From Sulfurimonas sp. hsl 1-7 (GTDB lineage: Bacteria > Campylobacterota > Campylobacteria > Campylobacterales > Sulfurimonadaceae): a stretch of DNA of 64,000 nt. Where the stretch lies: contig NZ_JAUIRR010000001.1 of assembly GCF_030577135.1 (NCBI RefSeq), forward strand, positions 685,298 through 749,297, written 5' to 3'. The first letter of the stretch is position 1. The number at the start of each line of letters is the position of its first letter. Shown piece after piece: positions 8,778-18,600 of this stretch. The position numbers and the translations under genes are program-made. Below the pieces are notes generated by a model. That model was not told the DNA's origin, ran no database searches, and saw only the letters and a list, made by a program, of their open reading frames with translations.

Positions 8778-8802
8778 CATTGTTGAAAAAATAAACAATC
8801 GA

Positions 8803-9942
8803 TTATCTTTTTCTTTGAAACCTCTCAAGAAGAAGTTTTTTTATGACATTTAAGTTGGCAACACTTAGTTTATATTCATCATCCATCATCTTATTTATAT
8901 GGAAAACTTCCGTCACCGTAATACCGTAAGGATCTTTTTTCTCTTTTACAAGTTTACCATCATCATTGAAACTATACAAATAAAGATTTTTTCTTGCAGT
9001 TTGAATGTAGTATGTAAGTACAATCTCATCTGAGTGTTTTTTCTCGATTGCAACAACAACTCTTTGATCCTCTTTGTAATCTTTTGGATCTATTCCTATA
9101 ATCTTTTGCGCACTTTGCGTTGAGATAAATCCAATGTAAAACTTATTGTAAAGGTCATGATATCTCTGAATTTTAGGATTATATAAAAAGCCCATATCTA
9201 CAATGTGTTTTTTATGACTTCGAAGAGTTTTTGTGATCCAGCTCATCGTATTGTAATATCTAAAAGGATGCAGTTTCAGCGTATGTGCCTCAACCATTTT
9301 AGAAGATTTCACTCTATCTTTTGGTTGGAGTTTTTGCTTGTCAAGATCCATGATGTACTCTAGTACTTCCGTAGCTGAAAACTCTTTTGTAAACCAAACT
9401 TTACAATAAGAAGGGAACTGTTTGTAACCTGTAGCACCGTGGTTTAAAATGATCAGTGCTTTGATCTCGTAATGTGGAAATATGATTTCTAAAAGAGCTT
9501 TTTTCTTCCGTAAACGTTTACGGAGTTTGAGCACATTTTTTACAAGCGTCATCTCTACAAAATAAAGCTCATTGTTTTTCGTAATGAACATTGCATCAAA
9601 TTCACTAATCTCACGTGATTTTGTTCTGTAAACGATTTGCTCTTTTTCACTGATGGAAAGAGTATTTGCATACGCTTTTTGCTTATTTTGGTGGAATCCT
9701 TTTAAAATAAACTTTGTAATATAGTCATTCTCTTGGGCATAGCGAAGAAGCTTTTCGTAGATAAAGTTTTCAAAGACTTCACCTTCAAAAGAGCGGTATG
9801 AACTCAGGTATGAAGGATCATCTTGATCAACGCCCTTTTTTATTAGAGAGAGTAAATGCTTTGTATTATACGCATAGTGAAGTAAGTTATCAGCGATATC
9901 TTCTTTCTCTAGATTTTTGATCGATTCGCTAATCTCAAGCAT
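8803..9942 (-). CDS. Unknown protein with a PD-(D/E)XK-like core
   Basis: A 379-residue protein I do not recognise by name. At about residues 115-135 it has EISEFDAMFITKNNELYFVEMT: an acidic residue, a beta hairpin, then E-x-T. This resembles the D...ExK core of PD-(D/E)XK nucleases with the lysine replaced by threonine. A very basic stretch (KLRKRLRKKK) follows directly. The ATG at 9942 (TGATG overlap with the dusB stop) is preferred over an in-frame TTG at 9945. It is last in the accD-to-dusB run. It could be a nuclease, a nucleic-acid-binding relative, or a Card1/Can2-like effector; none of these is established. Confidence 0.5.
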   Translation of the reverse strand: MLEISESIKNLEKEDIADNLLHYAYNTKHLLSLIKKGVDQDDPSYLSSYRSFEGEVFENFIYEKLLRYAQENDYITKFILKGFHQNKQKAYANTLSISEKEQIVYRTKSREISEFDAMFITKNNELYFVEMTLVKNVLKLRKRLRKKKALLEIIFPHYEIKALIILNHGATGYKQFPSYCKVWFTKEFSATEVLEYIMDLDKQKLQPKDRVKSSKMVEAHTLKLHPFRYYNTMSWITKTLRSHKKHIVDMGFLYNPKIQRYHDLYNKFYIGFISTQSAQKIIGIDPKDYKEDQRVVVAIEKKHSDEIVLTYYIQTARKNLYLYSFNDDGKLVKEKKDPYGITVTEVFHINKMMDDEYKLSVANLNVIKKLLLERFQRKR

Positions 9943-10895
9943 CAAGATACCATTTCAGAGTTTTTGAAAAACTCATCGATGACATCTCTAAACTCTTGAA
10001 TGTCAACTATTGTATTTACTTGGTTTCGAAGCGCTGAAGCACCGCGATATCCTTTTGAGTATGTATGTGTATGTTTTCTAAACATTGCTACACCGTGAGC
10101 ACCGTAAAACTCTATCATCTTATCGTAATGCTCCATAATGATCTCATGTTTAAGATCAAGTGCTATATCTTCACTTCCTGTACGGAGTTGATGAAAGATC
10201 CAAGGAGCCCCGACAGCACCGCGTCCGATCATTACACCGTCAGCCCCTGTGTGCTCTAGCACCCATTTTGCTTTTTCGTAAGAATCGATATCACCGTTTG
10301 CTATTACAGGAATGTTAACCGCTTTTTTGATCTCTGCTATTGCATCGTAATCAACCGGAGCTTTAAACTTTCCTGCACGTGTACGACCGTGAACTGCTAA
10401 AAAGTCTGCTCCGCTGTCTTCAACGATTTTTGCGATATCCACATGATTTTTCTCTTCAAATCCAAGTCTTATTTTTACCGAAGTCATAGATTTGTTCGAA
10501 GTATCTTTGATAGTTTTAATAATATCACCCATTAAAGGCAGGTCTAACAGAAGTGAACTTCCGCTTCCGTGCCCTACTACTTTTGGAACAGGACAACCGC
10601 AGTTAAGATCGATTATATCTATCCCCTCTTGCTCATTGAGCACTTCAACTGCCTGGCGTACTATGTTTGTATCGGCACCTGCAATTTGAACAGAGTAAGG
10701 ATCTTCAAGTGGAGACTTTTCAATCATGTGAAGTGTTTTTTTAGAGCCGTGTGCTAAAGCGTTAGAGCTTAACATCTCACTAACAGTAAGATCAGCTCCA
10801 AACTTTTTTACGACACTTCTAAAAGGGAGATCGGTAAATCCGGCTAATGGTGCTAAAACATAAATAGGTTTTTCAAAAGATATTTTTTGTGACAT
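9942..10895 (-). CDS. dusB: tRNA-dihydrouridine synthase (DusB type)
   Basis: A 317-residue FMN-dependent TIM-barrel enzyme that reduces uridines in the tRNA D-loop. The conserved N-terminal LAPLAGFTDLPFR, the catalytic cysteine segment DLNCGCPVPKV, the HGRTR phosphate/tRNA contact and the C-terminal ANGDI and GADGVMIGRGA flavin motifs are all present. Length is normal. It overlaps the next gene by 3 bases and follows the two-TM membrane protein by 6. In bacteria dusB often precedes fis; here it does not. Confidence 0.93.
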   Translation of the reverse strand: MSQKISFEKPIYVLAPLAGFTDLPFRSVVKKFGADLTVSEMLSSNALAHGSKKTLHMIEKSPLEDPYSVQIAGADTNIVRQAVEVLNEQEGIDIIDLNCGCPVPKVVGHGSGSSLLLDLPLMGDIIKTIKDTSNKSMTSVKIRLGFEEKNHVDIAKIVEDSGADFLAVHGRTRAGKFKAPVDYDAIAEIKKAVNIPVIANGDIDSYEKAKWVLEHTGADGVMIGRGAVGAPWIFHQLRTGSEDIALDLKHEIIMEHYDKMIEFYGAHGVAMFRKHTHTYSKGYRGASALRNQVNTIVDIQEFRDVIDEFFKNSEMVS

Positions 10896-10901
10896 AATTC
10901 T

Positions 10902-11924
10902 CTATATAAACATATCTATATGGAAGTTTTTCCCACACTCTTTAAGTGCACGGTATGCTCTAAAGTTTAAATACTCATCAGCAGAAGTGATATCTAAAAT
11001 CTCATCGGCAGGGGCAATCATTTCTAGATCGAACAGTGTATAAAGGTAAGCATCCATTGCATCTTCATTCGATTCAATAAGTGTCTCAAACAGTTTCATT
11101 CTCTGCTCTGGAATCATACTGCTTTTTGAAAGTGTGCGAGAGATATTGATAAGGCTTTTTTTATCTAACTCTAACATATTCATCAATTCAATAAGTTGTT
11201 CGTTTGGAATCTCAATACGGTTTTTATCAGCATTAATACGTGCAAAAATTGTACTTAAAGCCTCTTCACTCATACACTCTTTATATTTTTCAATACCTTC
11301 TAAAGAAGCTGTTTGTACATAATCTACATACACCTCTTTACGTAATACTTCCGCATATTTTGCCGGATTATTTAAAACAGCTTCTGCAGTAAGTCCACCG
11401 CTTTTATACTTGTTTCTTTTATTTGCAATAACAAGTTCATTCTCAGCTCTAAGACCATAAGGTTTTAGATCAACAACTTCACCTGCTTTAATTTTATTTA
11501 TAAGTTCTAGGATATTGTCAATTTTTTCATTATTTGTAGAACCTGCAATATCTTTTAAAGGTGCAATAGCAGTATTCTCAAGTAACATTCCAAGAAGTTT
11601 ATATCTTGGTGTTCTAAATTCGTAATGTCTATTTGCTTTGCCTAAGTAAGCATCTACTGTAGCATCGATAATTTTGTCATAATCTTTTTGATACTTACGA
11701 TCTTGAAAACTGCGCATAAGTGAATGGAACCACATGTGTGCAGTACTAGCGATGTACAATATAAAAACAGGAATAACAACTAATAATGCGATCGATAAAG
11801 CTGGCATTTGCGTACCAAATAGGTTGATTGCAAAAGTTTCTGGCGTTACGTATGCATAAACAAACCAACCAACTAATGCCATCCATATTAACGAGGCTAT
11901 TGTGTATCTTTTTAAGTACATCAT
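10902..11924 (-). CDS. Conserved-type membrane protein of unknown function
   Basis: A 340-residue protein with two N-terminal membrane segments (about residues 9-29 and 42-62) joined by a short periplasmic loop. The rest is a long, soluble, mostly helical cytoplasmic region rich in Glu, Lys and Leu. No catalytic motif is visible. The first of two adjacent ATGs is supported by AAGGAT at the right distance. It lies between a DksA-like gene and dusB with gaps of about 10 and 6 bases, so it is probably co-transcribed with housekeeping genes. I do not recognise a family. Confidence 0.6.
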   Translation of the reverse strand: MMYLKRYTIASLIWMALVGWFVYAYVTPETFAINLFGTQMPALSIALLVVIPVFILYIASTAHMWFHSLMRSFQDRKYQKDYDKIIDATVDAYLGKANRHYEFRTPRYKLLGMLLENTAIAPLKDIAGSTNNEKIDNILELINKIKAGEVVDLKPYGLRAENELVIANKRNKYKSGGLTAEAVLNNPAKYAEVLRKEVYVDYVQTASLEGIEKYKECMSEEALSTIFARINADKNRIEIPNEQLIELMNMLELDKKSLINISRTLSKSSMIPEQRMKLFETLIESNEDAMDAYLYTLFDLEMIAPADEILDITSADEYLNFRAYRALKECGKNFHIDMFI

Positions 11925-11935
11925 ATTAAAATCCT

Positions 11936-12289
11936 TTATTTTTTAGACTTTTCTGCTATCTCTCTACAATCTATACAATAAACAGCATGAGGTTTTACTT
12001 TCAGTCTTTGAAAACCTATCTCATCTTCACACATTTCGCAGATGCCATATCCACCTTTAGATATCTTTCCTAGAGCAACCAGTATCTCATTCAATTCTTT
12101 TTGTTGTTGCTCTACTATAGCACTCTCTACCATTGAATTATTATTTACTGAAGCGTGATCACCTTCATCATTTAGTTCTAGAGAACTTAGCCCGTTAAGT
12201 TCGTCGTTAACACCATTGATATTTTTTTCAATCTGTTCTTTACGACTCTCTAGTATCTCTTTAAAAAACTCTAATTCACTTGCTTGCAC
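11936..12289 (-). CDS. DksA/TraR-type C4 zinc-finger protein
   Basis: A 117-residue protein of the DksA/TraR family, which binds the RNA polymerase secondary channel and works with ppGpp at rRNA and amino-acid promoters. The coiled-coil tip carries DEGDHA (D41-x-x-D44-x-A46), matching the DxxDxA motif required for DksA activity. The zinc finger is complete: C84-x2-C87 and C105-x2-C108. The start codon is GTG. It is shorter than E. coli DksA but typical for this phylum. Whether it replaces DksA functionally is inferred. Confidence 0.88.
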   Translation of the reverse strand: MQASELEFFKEILESRKEQIEKNINGVNDELNGLSSLELNDEGDHASVNNNSMVESAIVEQQQKELNEILVALGKISKGGYGICEMCEDEIGFQRLKVKPHAVYCIDCREIAEKSKK

Positions 12290-12302
12290 TTACTTGTTTC
12301 CC

Positions 12303-12761
12303 TTATTTGTGATATGGATGATTGCTGAGTATAGAAAACCCTCTATAGATCTGTTCTAGCAAAACAACTTTTGCTATTTTATGACTCATAGTGATTTTAC
12401 CTAAACTTATAACTGCATCACTTTTTTTCAAAAACTCATCTTCAAAGCCGTAAGCTCCGCCGATGAAAAATTTCACCGACATTTTATCATTTAAAAGCTT
12501 ACTAAATTCAAAACTGTCGATTAATTTTCCATCAGGATGCAAAGTTACGCTAAATCCACTCCCTAAATGAGGTTCTAAAACCTTTGTATATGCCCTTTGT
12601 GAGGCCTCTGGTGAGATAGTGTGTGCTTTTGTTACATCTTTTGTAAAAATTTCGGTATCACTCACTTTTGCAAAGCGTGAAATCATCTTTGTTAGGTCTT
12701 TATAAAGGGGATCGTATATAGATTTCTCTTTTTTTGCGATGGAAATAATCTCTACATTCAT
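12303..12761 (-). CDS. rlmH: 23S rRNA pseudouridine-1915 N3-methyltransferase RlmH
   Basis: A 152-residue SPOUT methyltransferase that modifies pseudouridine 1915 in helix 69 of 23S rRNA on 70S ribosomes. The C-terminal knot with [42 protein letters not shown] and the invariant ending HPYHK is diagnostic. Length is right for the family. The start overlaps the thiE-like stop (ATGA). Confidence 0.95.
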   Translation of the reverse strand: MNVEIISIAKKEKSIYDPLYKDLTKMISRFAKVSDTEIFTKDVTKAHTISPEASQRAYTKVLEPHLGSGFSVTLHPDGKLIDSFEFSKLLNDKMSVKFFIGGAYGFEDEFLKKSDAVISLGKITMSHKIAKVVLLEQIYRGFSILSNHPYHK

Positions 12762-13321
12762 ATGAGCAGACCACTTCCTATCACATGATATGTAACATTT
12801 GCAAAGCGATCTTCCTCTTTTACTCCACCGATTGCAGCAACATAATGTTTTGAAAGCCTGGCAATTGCATCTAAATCATCTCCTAAGACATGTGATATAT
12901 CTTTCTTTGTAGATGTGTCTCTGTATGCACCTAAACCTATGTAGTTTAGGTCCATCTCATTAGCAGCGAGAACCTCTTCATTATTATGAGTAGAGATACC
13001 TAAAATTTTATCTTTTCCAATCACATTTCTTAAAATCTTTACAGCTTTTTTTGTATCTGTATCAATCTGTGCAAGATCTTCTTGTCCAACGTGTACACCG
13101 TCACAAAACTCTATAAGCTCATAAGCATCGTTTACGATTAGAAAACCGTCATAGATTTTTCTGATGTTGATAAGTTGTTGTTTAATAAGAGATATATCCG
13201 CAGATTTGTTTCTGTACTGAATTATTTCAGCATTTTTTGCTTTTGCTAGTTCTATATACTTTTCTACAGAGATGCCGCGAGTATCGAGCATCTCTTGATC
13301 GCAAAGTGCATATAAACGCAT
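12758..13321 (-). CDS. thiE: Thiamine-phosphate synthase-like protein (ThiE/TenI family)
   Basis: A 187-residue TIM-barrel protein of the ThiE/TenI family. ThiE joins HMP-pyrophosphate and thiazole phosphate to make thiamine phosphate. Visible landmarks are IIQYRNK (equivalent of the QLR-K substrate segment), [42 protein letters not shown] (the pyrophosphate-loop region) and AIGGV near the end. It is somewhat shorter than the usual 205-215 residues, so a regulatory or TenI-like role remains possible. One base separates it from accD. Confidence 0.78.
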   Translation of the reverse strand: MRLYALCDQEMLDTRGISVEKYIELAKAKNAEIIQYRNKSADISLIKQQLINIRKIYDGFLIVNDAYELIEFCDGVHVGQEDLAQIDTDTKKAVKILRNVIGKDKILGISTHNNEEVLAANEMDLNYIGLGAYRDTSTKKDISHVLGDDLDAIARLSKHYVAAIGGVKEEDRFANVTYHVIGSGLLI

Positions 13322-13322
13322 T

Positions 13323-14168
13323 TTAATCTTTTTTAAGAAGTGTAAGGAGGTCTGAAAGTGTCTTTTTTAACTCATTTCTATTAACGATCATATCAATAGA
13401 ACCTTTTTCAAGTAAGAACTCAGCTCTCTGGAAGCCGTCTGGAAGTTCAGAACCGATAGTTTGCTCAATAACCCTTTGCCCTGCGAAACCGATAAGTGCA
13501 CCCGGCTCAGCGATGATGATATCACCTAATGTTGCAAACGATGCAGATACACCACCCATTGTAGGGTCAGTAAGTACTGAAATATACGGAAGGTTGTGTT
13601 GACCAAGTTTTGCTAAAGCCGCAGACGTTTTAGACATTTGTAGAAGTGAGAATGTACTCTCTTGCATTCTAGCTCCACCTGAAGCTGAGAAGATGATAAG
13701 ACCGTGTTTGTTCTCAATTGCACGATTTACCGCGCGAACAATCTTTTCACCCTCTACAGAACCGAGTGATCCACCCATAAACGAGAAGTCAAAGATAACT
13801 ACTTCTACACCTACGCCGTTCATCGTACAACTACCGCTTACTACAGAAGACTTTCTACCAGTTTTTGCAAAACCCTCTTCTACACGTTTAGTATACGGTT
13901 TTTTGTCAACAAATTTAAGTGGATCTACAGGTTCTAAAGATGCATCGTGTTCAACAAAAGTTCCTTCATCCGCAAGTAAAGCGATACGCTCTTTCACACC
14001 TATACGGATATGAAATCCACATTTAGGACATACATAATTTTGATTTTCAACCTCTTTGTAGTACATTAAAGAGTGACAAGATTTACATTTTATCCACTGT
14101 GCAGAAGCTTCAACTTTTTCAGGTTCTTTAGTTTGTGATGATCTAGTAAAAAGGTTTAGTAAATTCAA
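13323..14168 (-). CDS. accD: Acetyl-CoA carboxylase carboxyltransferase subunit beta
   Basis: A 281-residue beta subunit of acetyl-CoA carboxyltransferase, which with AccA moves the carboxyl group from biotin-carboxyl carrier protein to acetyl-CoA in the first step of fatty-acid synthesis. The N-terminal zinc ribbon (KCKSCHSLM ... VCPKCGFH) and the crotonase-fold segments FSASGGARMQEST, SVLTDPTMGGVSASFA and GALIGFAGQRVIEQT are complete. The start codon is TTG, supported by AAGGAT at proper spacing. It heads the run accD-thiE-rlmH-dksA-membrane protein-dusB. Confidence 0.96.
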   Translation of the reverse strand: MNLLNLFTRSSQTKEPEKVEASAQWIKCKSCHSLMYYKEVENQNYVCPKCGFHIRIGVKERIALLADEGTFVEHDASLEPVDPLKFVDKKPYTKRVEEGFAKTGRKSSVVSGSCTMNGVGVEVVIFDFSFMGGSLGSVEGEKIVRAVNRAIENKHGLIIFSASGGARMQESTFSLLQMSKTSAALAKLGQHNLPYISVLTDPTMGGVSASFATLGDIIIAEPGALIGFAGQRVIEQTIGSELPDGFQRAEFLLEKGSIDMIVNRNELKKTLSDLLTLLKKD

Positions 14169-14198
14169 AAAAATATCCTTAATTAATAATAGTGGGGA

Positions 14199-14207
14199 AT
14201 TATAGCA
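14199..14207 (-). promoter_or_regulatory. extended -10 promoter of accD
   Basis: Read on the minus strand, TGCTATAAT is a perfect extended -10 element 31 bases upstream of the accD TTG, after which an AAGGAT ribosome-binding site follows. It lies between the gltD terminator and accD, so the housekeeping run has its own promoter. Confidence 0.55.
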
Positions 14208-14250
14208 AATTTATACTTAATAATTGAAGTTTTTAGAGAAGGTTTATTTA

Positions 14251-14280
14251 AAAAGTTTATATCTCCGAGGTGGAGATATA
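14251..14280 (-). terminator. rho-independent terminator of gltB-gltD
   Basis: A 9-bp perfect stem (arms 14258-14266 and 14272-14280, TATATCTCC with GGAGATATA, five-base loop) is followed on the minus strand by AACTTTTT. It begins 2 bases after the gltD stop codon. Confidence 0.75.
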
Positions 14281-14282
14281 AC

Positions 14283-15668
14283 TTATTTTAGTAGAGATTC
14301 TACAATACTACGAGCAGCTTCACGACCGTCATATGCAGCAGTTACAACAAGATCAGCTCCACGGAAACAGTCCCCTCCGGCATATACACCAGAAGTAGAT
14401 GTTTCATGAGTTTCATCATTAATAATGATTCCACCCCAACCGTTTGTCTCGATTCCGTTTTCTGCTAAGAATGACGGAACTACAGGGTCAAATCCTAAAG
14501 ACATAATAATAACATCAGCGTTAACACGGTACTCGCTACCTTTTACCTCTTCCATTCTTTGACGACCTGATTCATCTTTAGCACCAAGAGTTGTTTTTAC
14601 AACTTCAACTGCTACGGCATTCCCGTTTTCATTTAGAATAATATCTTTTGGAGATACTAAGAAAGTAAAGTCAACACCCTCTTCCATAGCATTTTTATAC
14701 TCTTTTTTAGAACCCGGCATGTTGTGCTCATCACGACGGTATAAACATGTAACAGATTTAGCACCTTCACGTTTCGCTGTACGTAAACAGTCCATAGCAG
14801 TATCACCACCACCAACAACTACAACATTTAAGTCTTTAAAGTCAAACTTTTTGTCATATTCAGTACTAAAGTTCTTTTTCTGAATATTTGTAAGGTAATC
14901 CATAGCTGCATAAACATTAGGAGCTTTCTCACCTGCAATACCTGCTGATTTTGGTTTTGTAGCACCGATACCGATGAACATAGCATCATGCTTGTCTGCA
15001 ATCTCTTCAAAAGTGATATCTTTTCCTACTTCACAGTTAAGAACTAACTCTAGTCCAGCTTCTTGAAGAAGTTTTACACGACGATCAACTATCTTTTTGT
15101 CAAGTTTGAAGTTAGGGATACCGTAAGTTAAAAGACCACCTGCACGGTCAGCTCTTTCATACATAGTTACCGCAATTCCCGAACGTAATAAATAAGTTGC
15201 CGCTGAAAGACCAGCTGGACCACTTCCTATTACTGCTACTTTTTTATCTGTCGTAATTCCAGGGAAATCAGGTTTTAATCCAGCTTTAAACCCCTCTTCG
15301 TTGATGTACGTTTCAACAGAACCGATTGTGATCGCACCGTGTCCGTCATTTAAAGTACAATCCCCTTCACAAAGTCTGTCGTGTGGACAAACTCTTCCCA
15401 TAACTTCCGGAAATGGAGATGGCTCATTTGAAAGTTTAAATGCGAATTCAAGATCTTTTTCACTTACAGCTTTTAGCCATTGTGGAATGTAGTTATGAAG
15501 CGGACACTTATTTAAACAATAAGGATCCCCACATTGGATACATCTGTCACTTTGTGTAGATGCATCATTCGTAGTGAAAACTTCATAAATCTCTTTAAAA
15601 TCTTTTGTTCTCTCAACTACTAATCTTTTTGTAGGATCGATTCTTTCTACTGATAAAAATTCTCTCAT
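14283..15668 (-). CDS. gltD: Glutamate synthase small (beta) subunit
   Basis: A 461-residue NADPH-dependent electron-donating subunit of glutamate synthase. The N-terminal CIQCGDPYCLNKCPLHNYIP and the later CPHDRLCEGDC are the cysteine clusters of the ferredoxin-like domain. The FAD motif IGSGPAGLSAA, the NADPH motif VVGGGDTAMDC and the terminal GVYAGGDCFRGADLVVTA follow in order. It lies 2 bases after gltB and is closed by a terminator. With GltB it makes two glutamates from glutamine and 2-oxoglutarate. Confidence 0.96.
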   Translation of the reverse strand: MREFLSVERIDPTKRLVVERTKDFKEIYEVFTTNDASTQSDRCIQCGDPYCLNKCPLHNYIPQWLKAVSEKDLEFAFKLSNEPSPFPEVMGRVCPHDRLCEGDCTLNDGHGAITIGSVETYINEEGFKAGLKPDFPGITTDKKVAVIGSGPAGLSAATYLLRSGIAVTMYERADRAGGLLTYGIPNFKLDKKIVDRRVKLLQEAGLELVLNCEVGKDITFEEIADKHDAMFIGIGATKPKSAGIAGEKAPNVYAAMDYLTNIQKKNFSTEYDKKFDFKDLNVVVVGGGDTAMDCLRTAKREGAKSVTCLYRRDEHNMPGSKKEYKNAMEEGVDFTFLVSPKDIILNENGNAVAVEVVKTTLGAKDESGRQRMEEVKGSEYRVNADVIIMSLGFDPVVPSFLAENGIETNGWGGIIINDETHETSTSGVYAGGDCFRGADLVVTAAYDGREAARSIVESLLK

Positions 15669-15670
15669 TA

Positions 15671-18600
15671 TTAATCTCCATTCTCTAAGTTAAGAGGTAA
15701 TTTCGTTAAGTTTTTAGGTTTTACTAACCAGAAATTTCTCACCTCTACTCTAAAGTTTTCTAGTATCTCTTTTGCTTTTTCACTACCAGTTTCAACAATA
15801 TAGTCTTTTAGTAAACGTTTTAGGTAATGTCTAGCTTCGTCACCCTCATCAGTATCGATTCTTACTGCTTCAACTAACTCGTGGTTAACATTTTCAATAA
15901 AGTGGTGTTCTTCATCATAAACGAATGCAACACCGCCTGTCATACCTGCACCAAAGTTGATACCAGTTTTACCAAGGATAGTAACAACACCGCCTGTCAT
16001 ATATTCACAAGCGTTATCTCCTGTACCTTCAACGATAGCAAGCGCTCCAGAGTTTCTTACTGCAAAACGCTCACCAACGCTTCCAGAGATGTAAAGTTTT
16101 CCGCCAGTTGCACCATAAAGACAAGTGTTACCGCCGGCACTGAACTCTTCACCCTCATTTTTAGAAGTGATGATGATTTTACCACCGTGCATACCTTTAC
16201 CGATATAGTCATTCGCTACACCTTGAAGGTAGATAGAGATACCGTTGTTTAGGAATGCTCCAAGAGCTTGTCCCGCAACACCTGTAAGGTTAAGCTTAAT
16301 ACTGTCTGGTTTTAATCCCTCATCACCGTAGTACTCAGCAATCTCACCAGAGATTAATGTACCGAAACTTCTATGTAAGTTTGTGATCTCAGCATTGATT
16401 TTCACCGGATGGTCAGGATACTTAATAGCTTCACGAGCTTGTTGTAAAATACCCTTTTCAAAACTATTGTCATCAAACGGCGGGTTGAAAGGCTGTTGAC
16501 AAGTATTTACACCATCTTCTTGGTGAAGTACTGCTGAGAAGTCAAATTTTTGAGCAAATTCATCATCTTTAACTTTAAGCAGGTCAACACGTCCGATCAT
16601 CTCTTCCATAGTTTTAAAACCAAGCTCTGCCATGATTCCTCTTACATCTTCAGCTAGAAGTGTAAAGTAGTTGATAACTTGTTCAACTTTCCCTTTAAAG
16701 AACTCTTGACGAAGTTTTTCGTTTTGTGTAGCGATACCTACAGAACATTTATTTACGTGACAAATTCTAAGCATTTTACAACCGATAATTGCAAGAACAC
16801 CAGTACCAAAGGCATAAGACTCAGCACCAAGAAGTGCAGCTTTAACAACATCTAAACCAGTTTTAAGACCACCGTCAGTTTGTACTTCAACTAAACCACG
16901 TAAGTTATTTGCTTTAAGAGCATTATGCGCTTCAGAAAGACCTAATTCCCATGGGTTACCCGCAAACTTGATAGATGTAAGTGGAGCAGCACCTGTACCA
17001 CCGTCACCACCAGAGATAATAATTTTATCTGCATACGCTTTTGCAACACCCGCTGCAATTGTACCAACACCGATAGTTGAAACAAGTTTTACCGCAATTT
17101 TTGCTTTAGGATTTGCTTGTTTCAGATCGAAAATCAGCTGTGCTAAATCTTCGATCGAATAGATATCGTGGTGTGGCGGAGGCGAAATTAGTGTAACACC
17201 AGGAACCGTATGACGTAACTTAGCGATAAGACCTGTTACTTTGTGACCCGGTAATTGTCCACCTTCACCAGGTTTTGCACCTTGAGCTACTTTAATTTGG
17301 ATCTCTTCTGCACTTCTTAGGTACTCAGGAGTAACACCGAAACGTCCAGATGCAACCTGTTTAATTTTAGAAACTCTGTTTGTTCCAAAACGAGCTTTGT
17401 CTTCTCCACCCTCACCTGAGTTAGATTGACCGCCGATTGTGTTCATAGCGATCGCTAATGTCTCATGTGCTTCAGGAGAGATAGAACCTAAACTCATTGC
17501 AGCTGAAACGAAACGTTTGAAAATAGCTTCTTTTGGCTCAACTTCAGAGATATCGATAGCTTTTCTGTCAGATTTTAGTTCAAAGAAATCACGAATAAAT
17601 TTCAGGCCACGTTTATTTACAATCGCTTTTAGTTTTTCAAAATCTTCTGTTTTTCCGCTGTCAACAGCTGCATGGATTGCATGAATAACAGACGGACCGA
17701 AATCGTGGTGCTCTTGCTCAGTATAGAACTTATAGAAACCACCGATATTAAGTGGGAAAATCTTTTTAAATCCATCATCTTTGAATGCTGATTTATGGAA
17801 TTTTTCAATTCTTGCATCAATATCTTCATATGTTAAACCAGGAACTGCTACATTTGATGTTTCAAAACAATCTTGTACGATTTCACGAGAAAGTCCCATT
17901 ACGTCAAATAGTCCAGAGTTTCTGTATGAAGCGATTGTCGCGATACCCATTTTAGACATAATTTTTAAAAGACCACCGTTAAGCGCAGAGTGTGCTGCTT
18001 TTAGTGCTTCTGATTGCTCGATGTTACTATTTTTACCACGAGTTAATTGATCTGCAACCGTACTAAAAAGTAAGTTTGGATATACAGCACTTGCACCATA
18101 CCCAAGAAGTACTGCAGCAGAGTGAGAATCTGTCACCTCTCCAGTAACTGAAACGATAGATACAAGGTGACGAATTTTTGCTTTTAGTAGTGCAAAGTTA
18201 ACACGTCCAACAGCCATAGCCATAGGGATAACTTTATTATCCGCACTAAAATCTTTATCGTCTAAGATAACGATTCTTGTACCCTCATTTTTAACTGAGT
18301 CTATAATAGTCTCAACTAAAGTATCTAAAGCAGCTCTTAACGCACCTTTATATGCAGTTGAGAATGTCTTATTTTTATAAAAGCTTTGGTAGCTTGGAGA
18401 CTTCTCGTCACCGAAAGATTTTAATACTCTTAATTTCTCAGCCGTAATGATCGGTGAAATAGATTTTAATCTATGTGCATGAGTTGGGATCTCGTTTAAG
18501 ATATTGTGAATTTCACCAAAACCTGTATTTAAACTCATAACAACTTTTTCACGAATCGGATCGATTGGCGGGTTTGTTACCTGCGCAAATTTTTGTTTAA

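Noticed and set aside
15881..16252. 123-codon plus-strand open frame inside gltB
   Set aside because: Low-complexity Thr/Ser/Phe translation, fully antisense to a strongly conserved part of gltB; a shadow frame.
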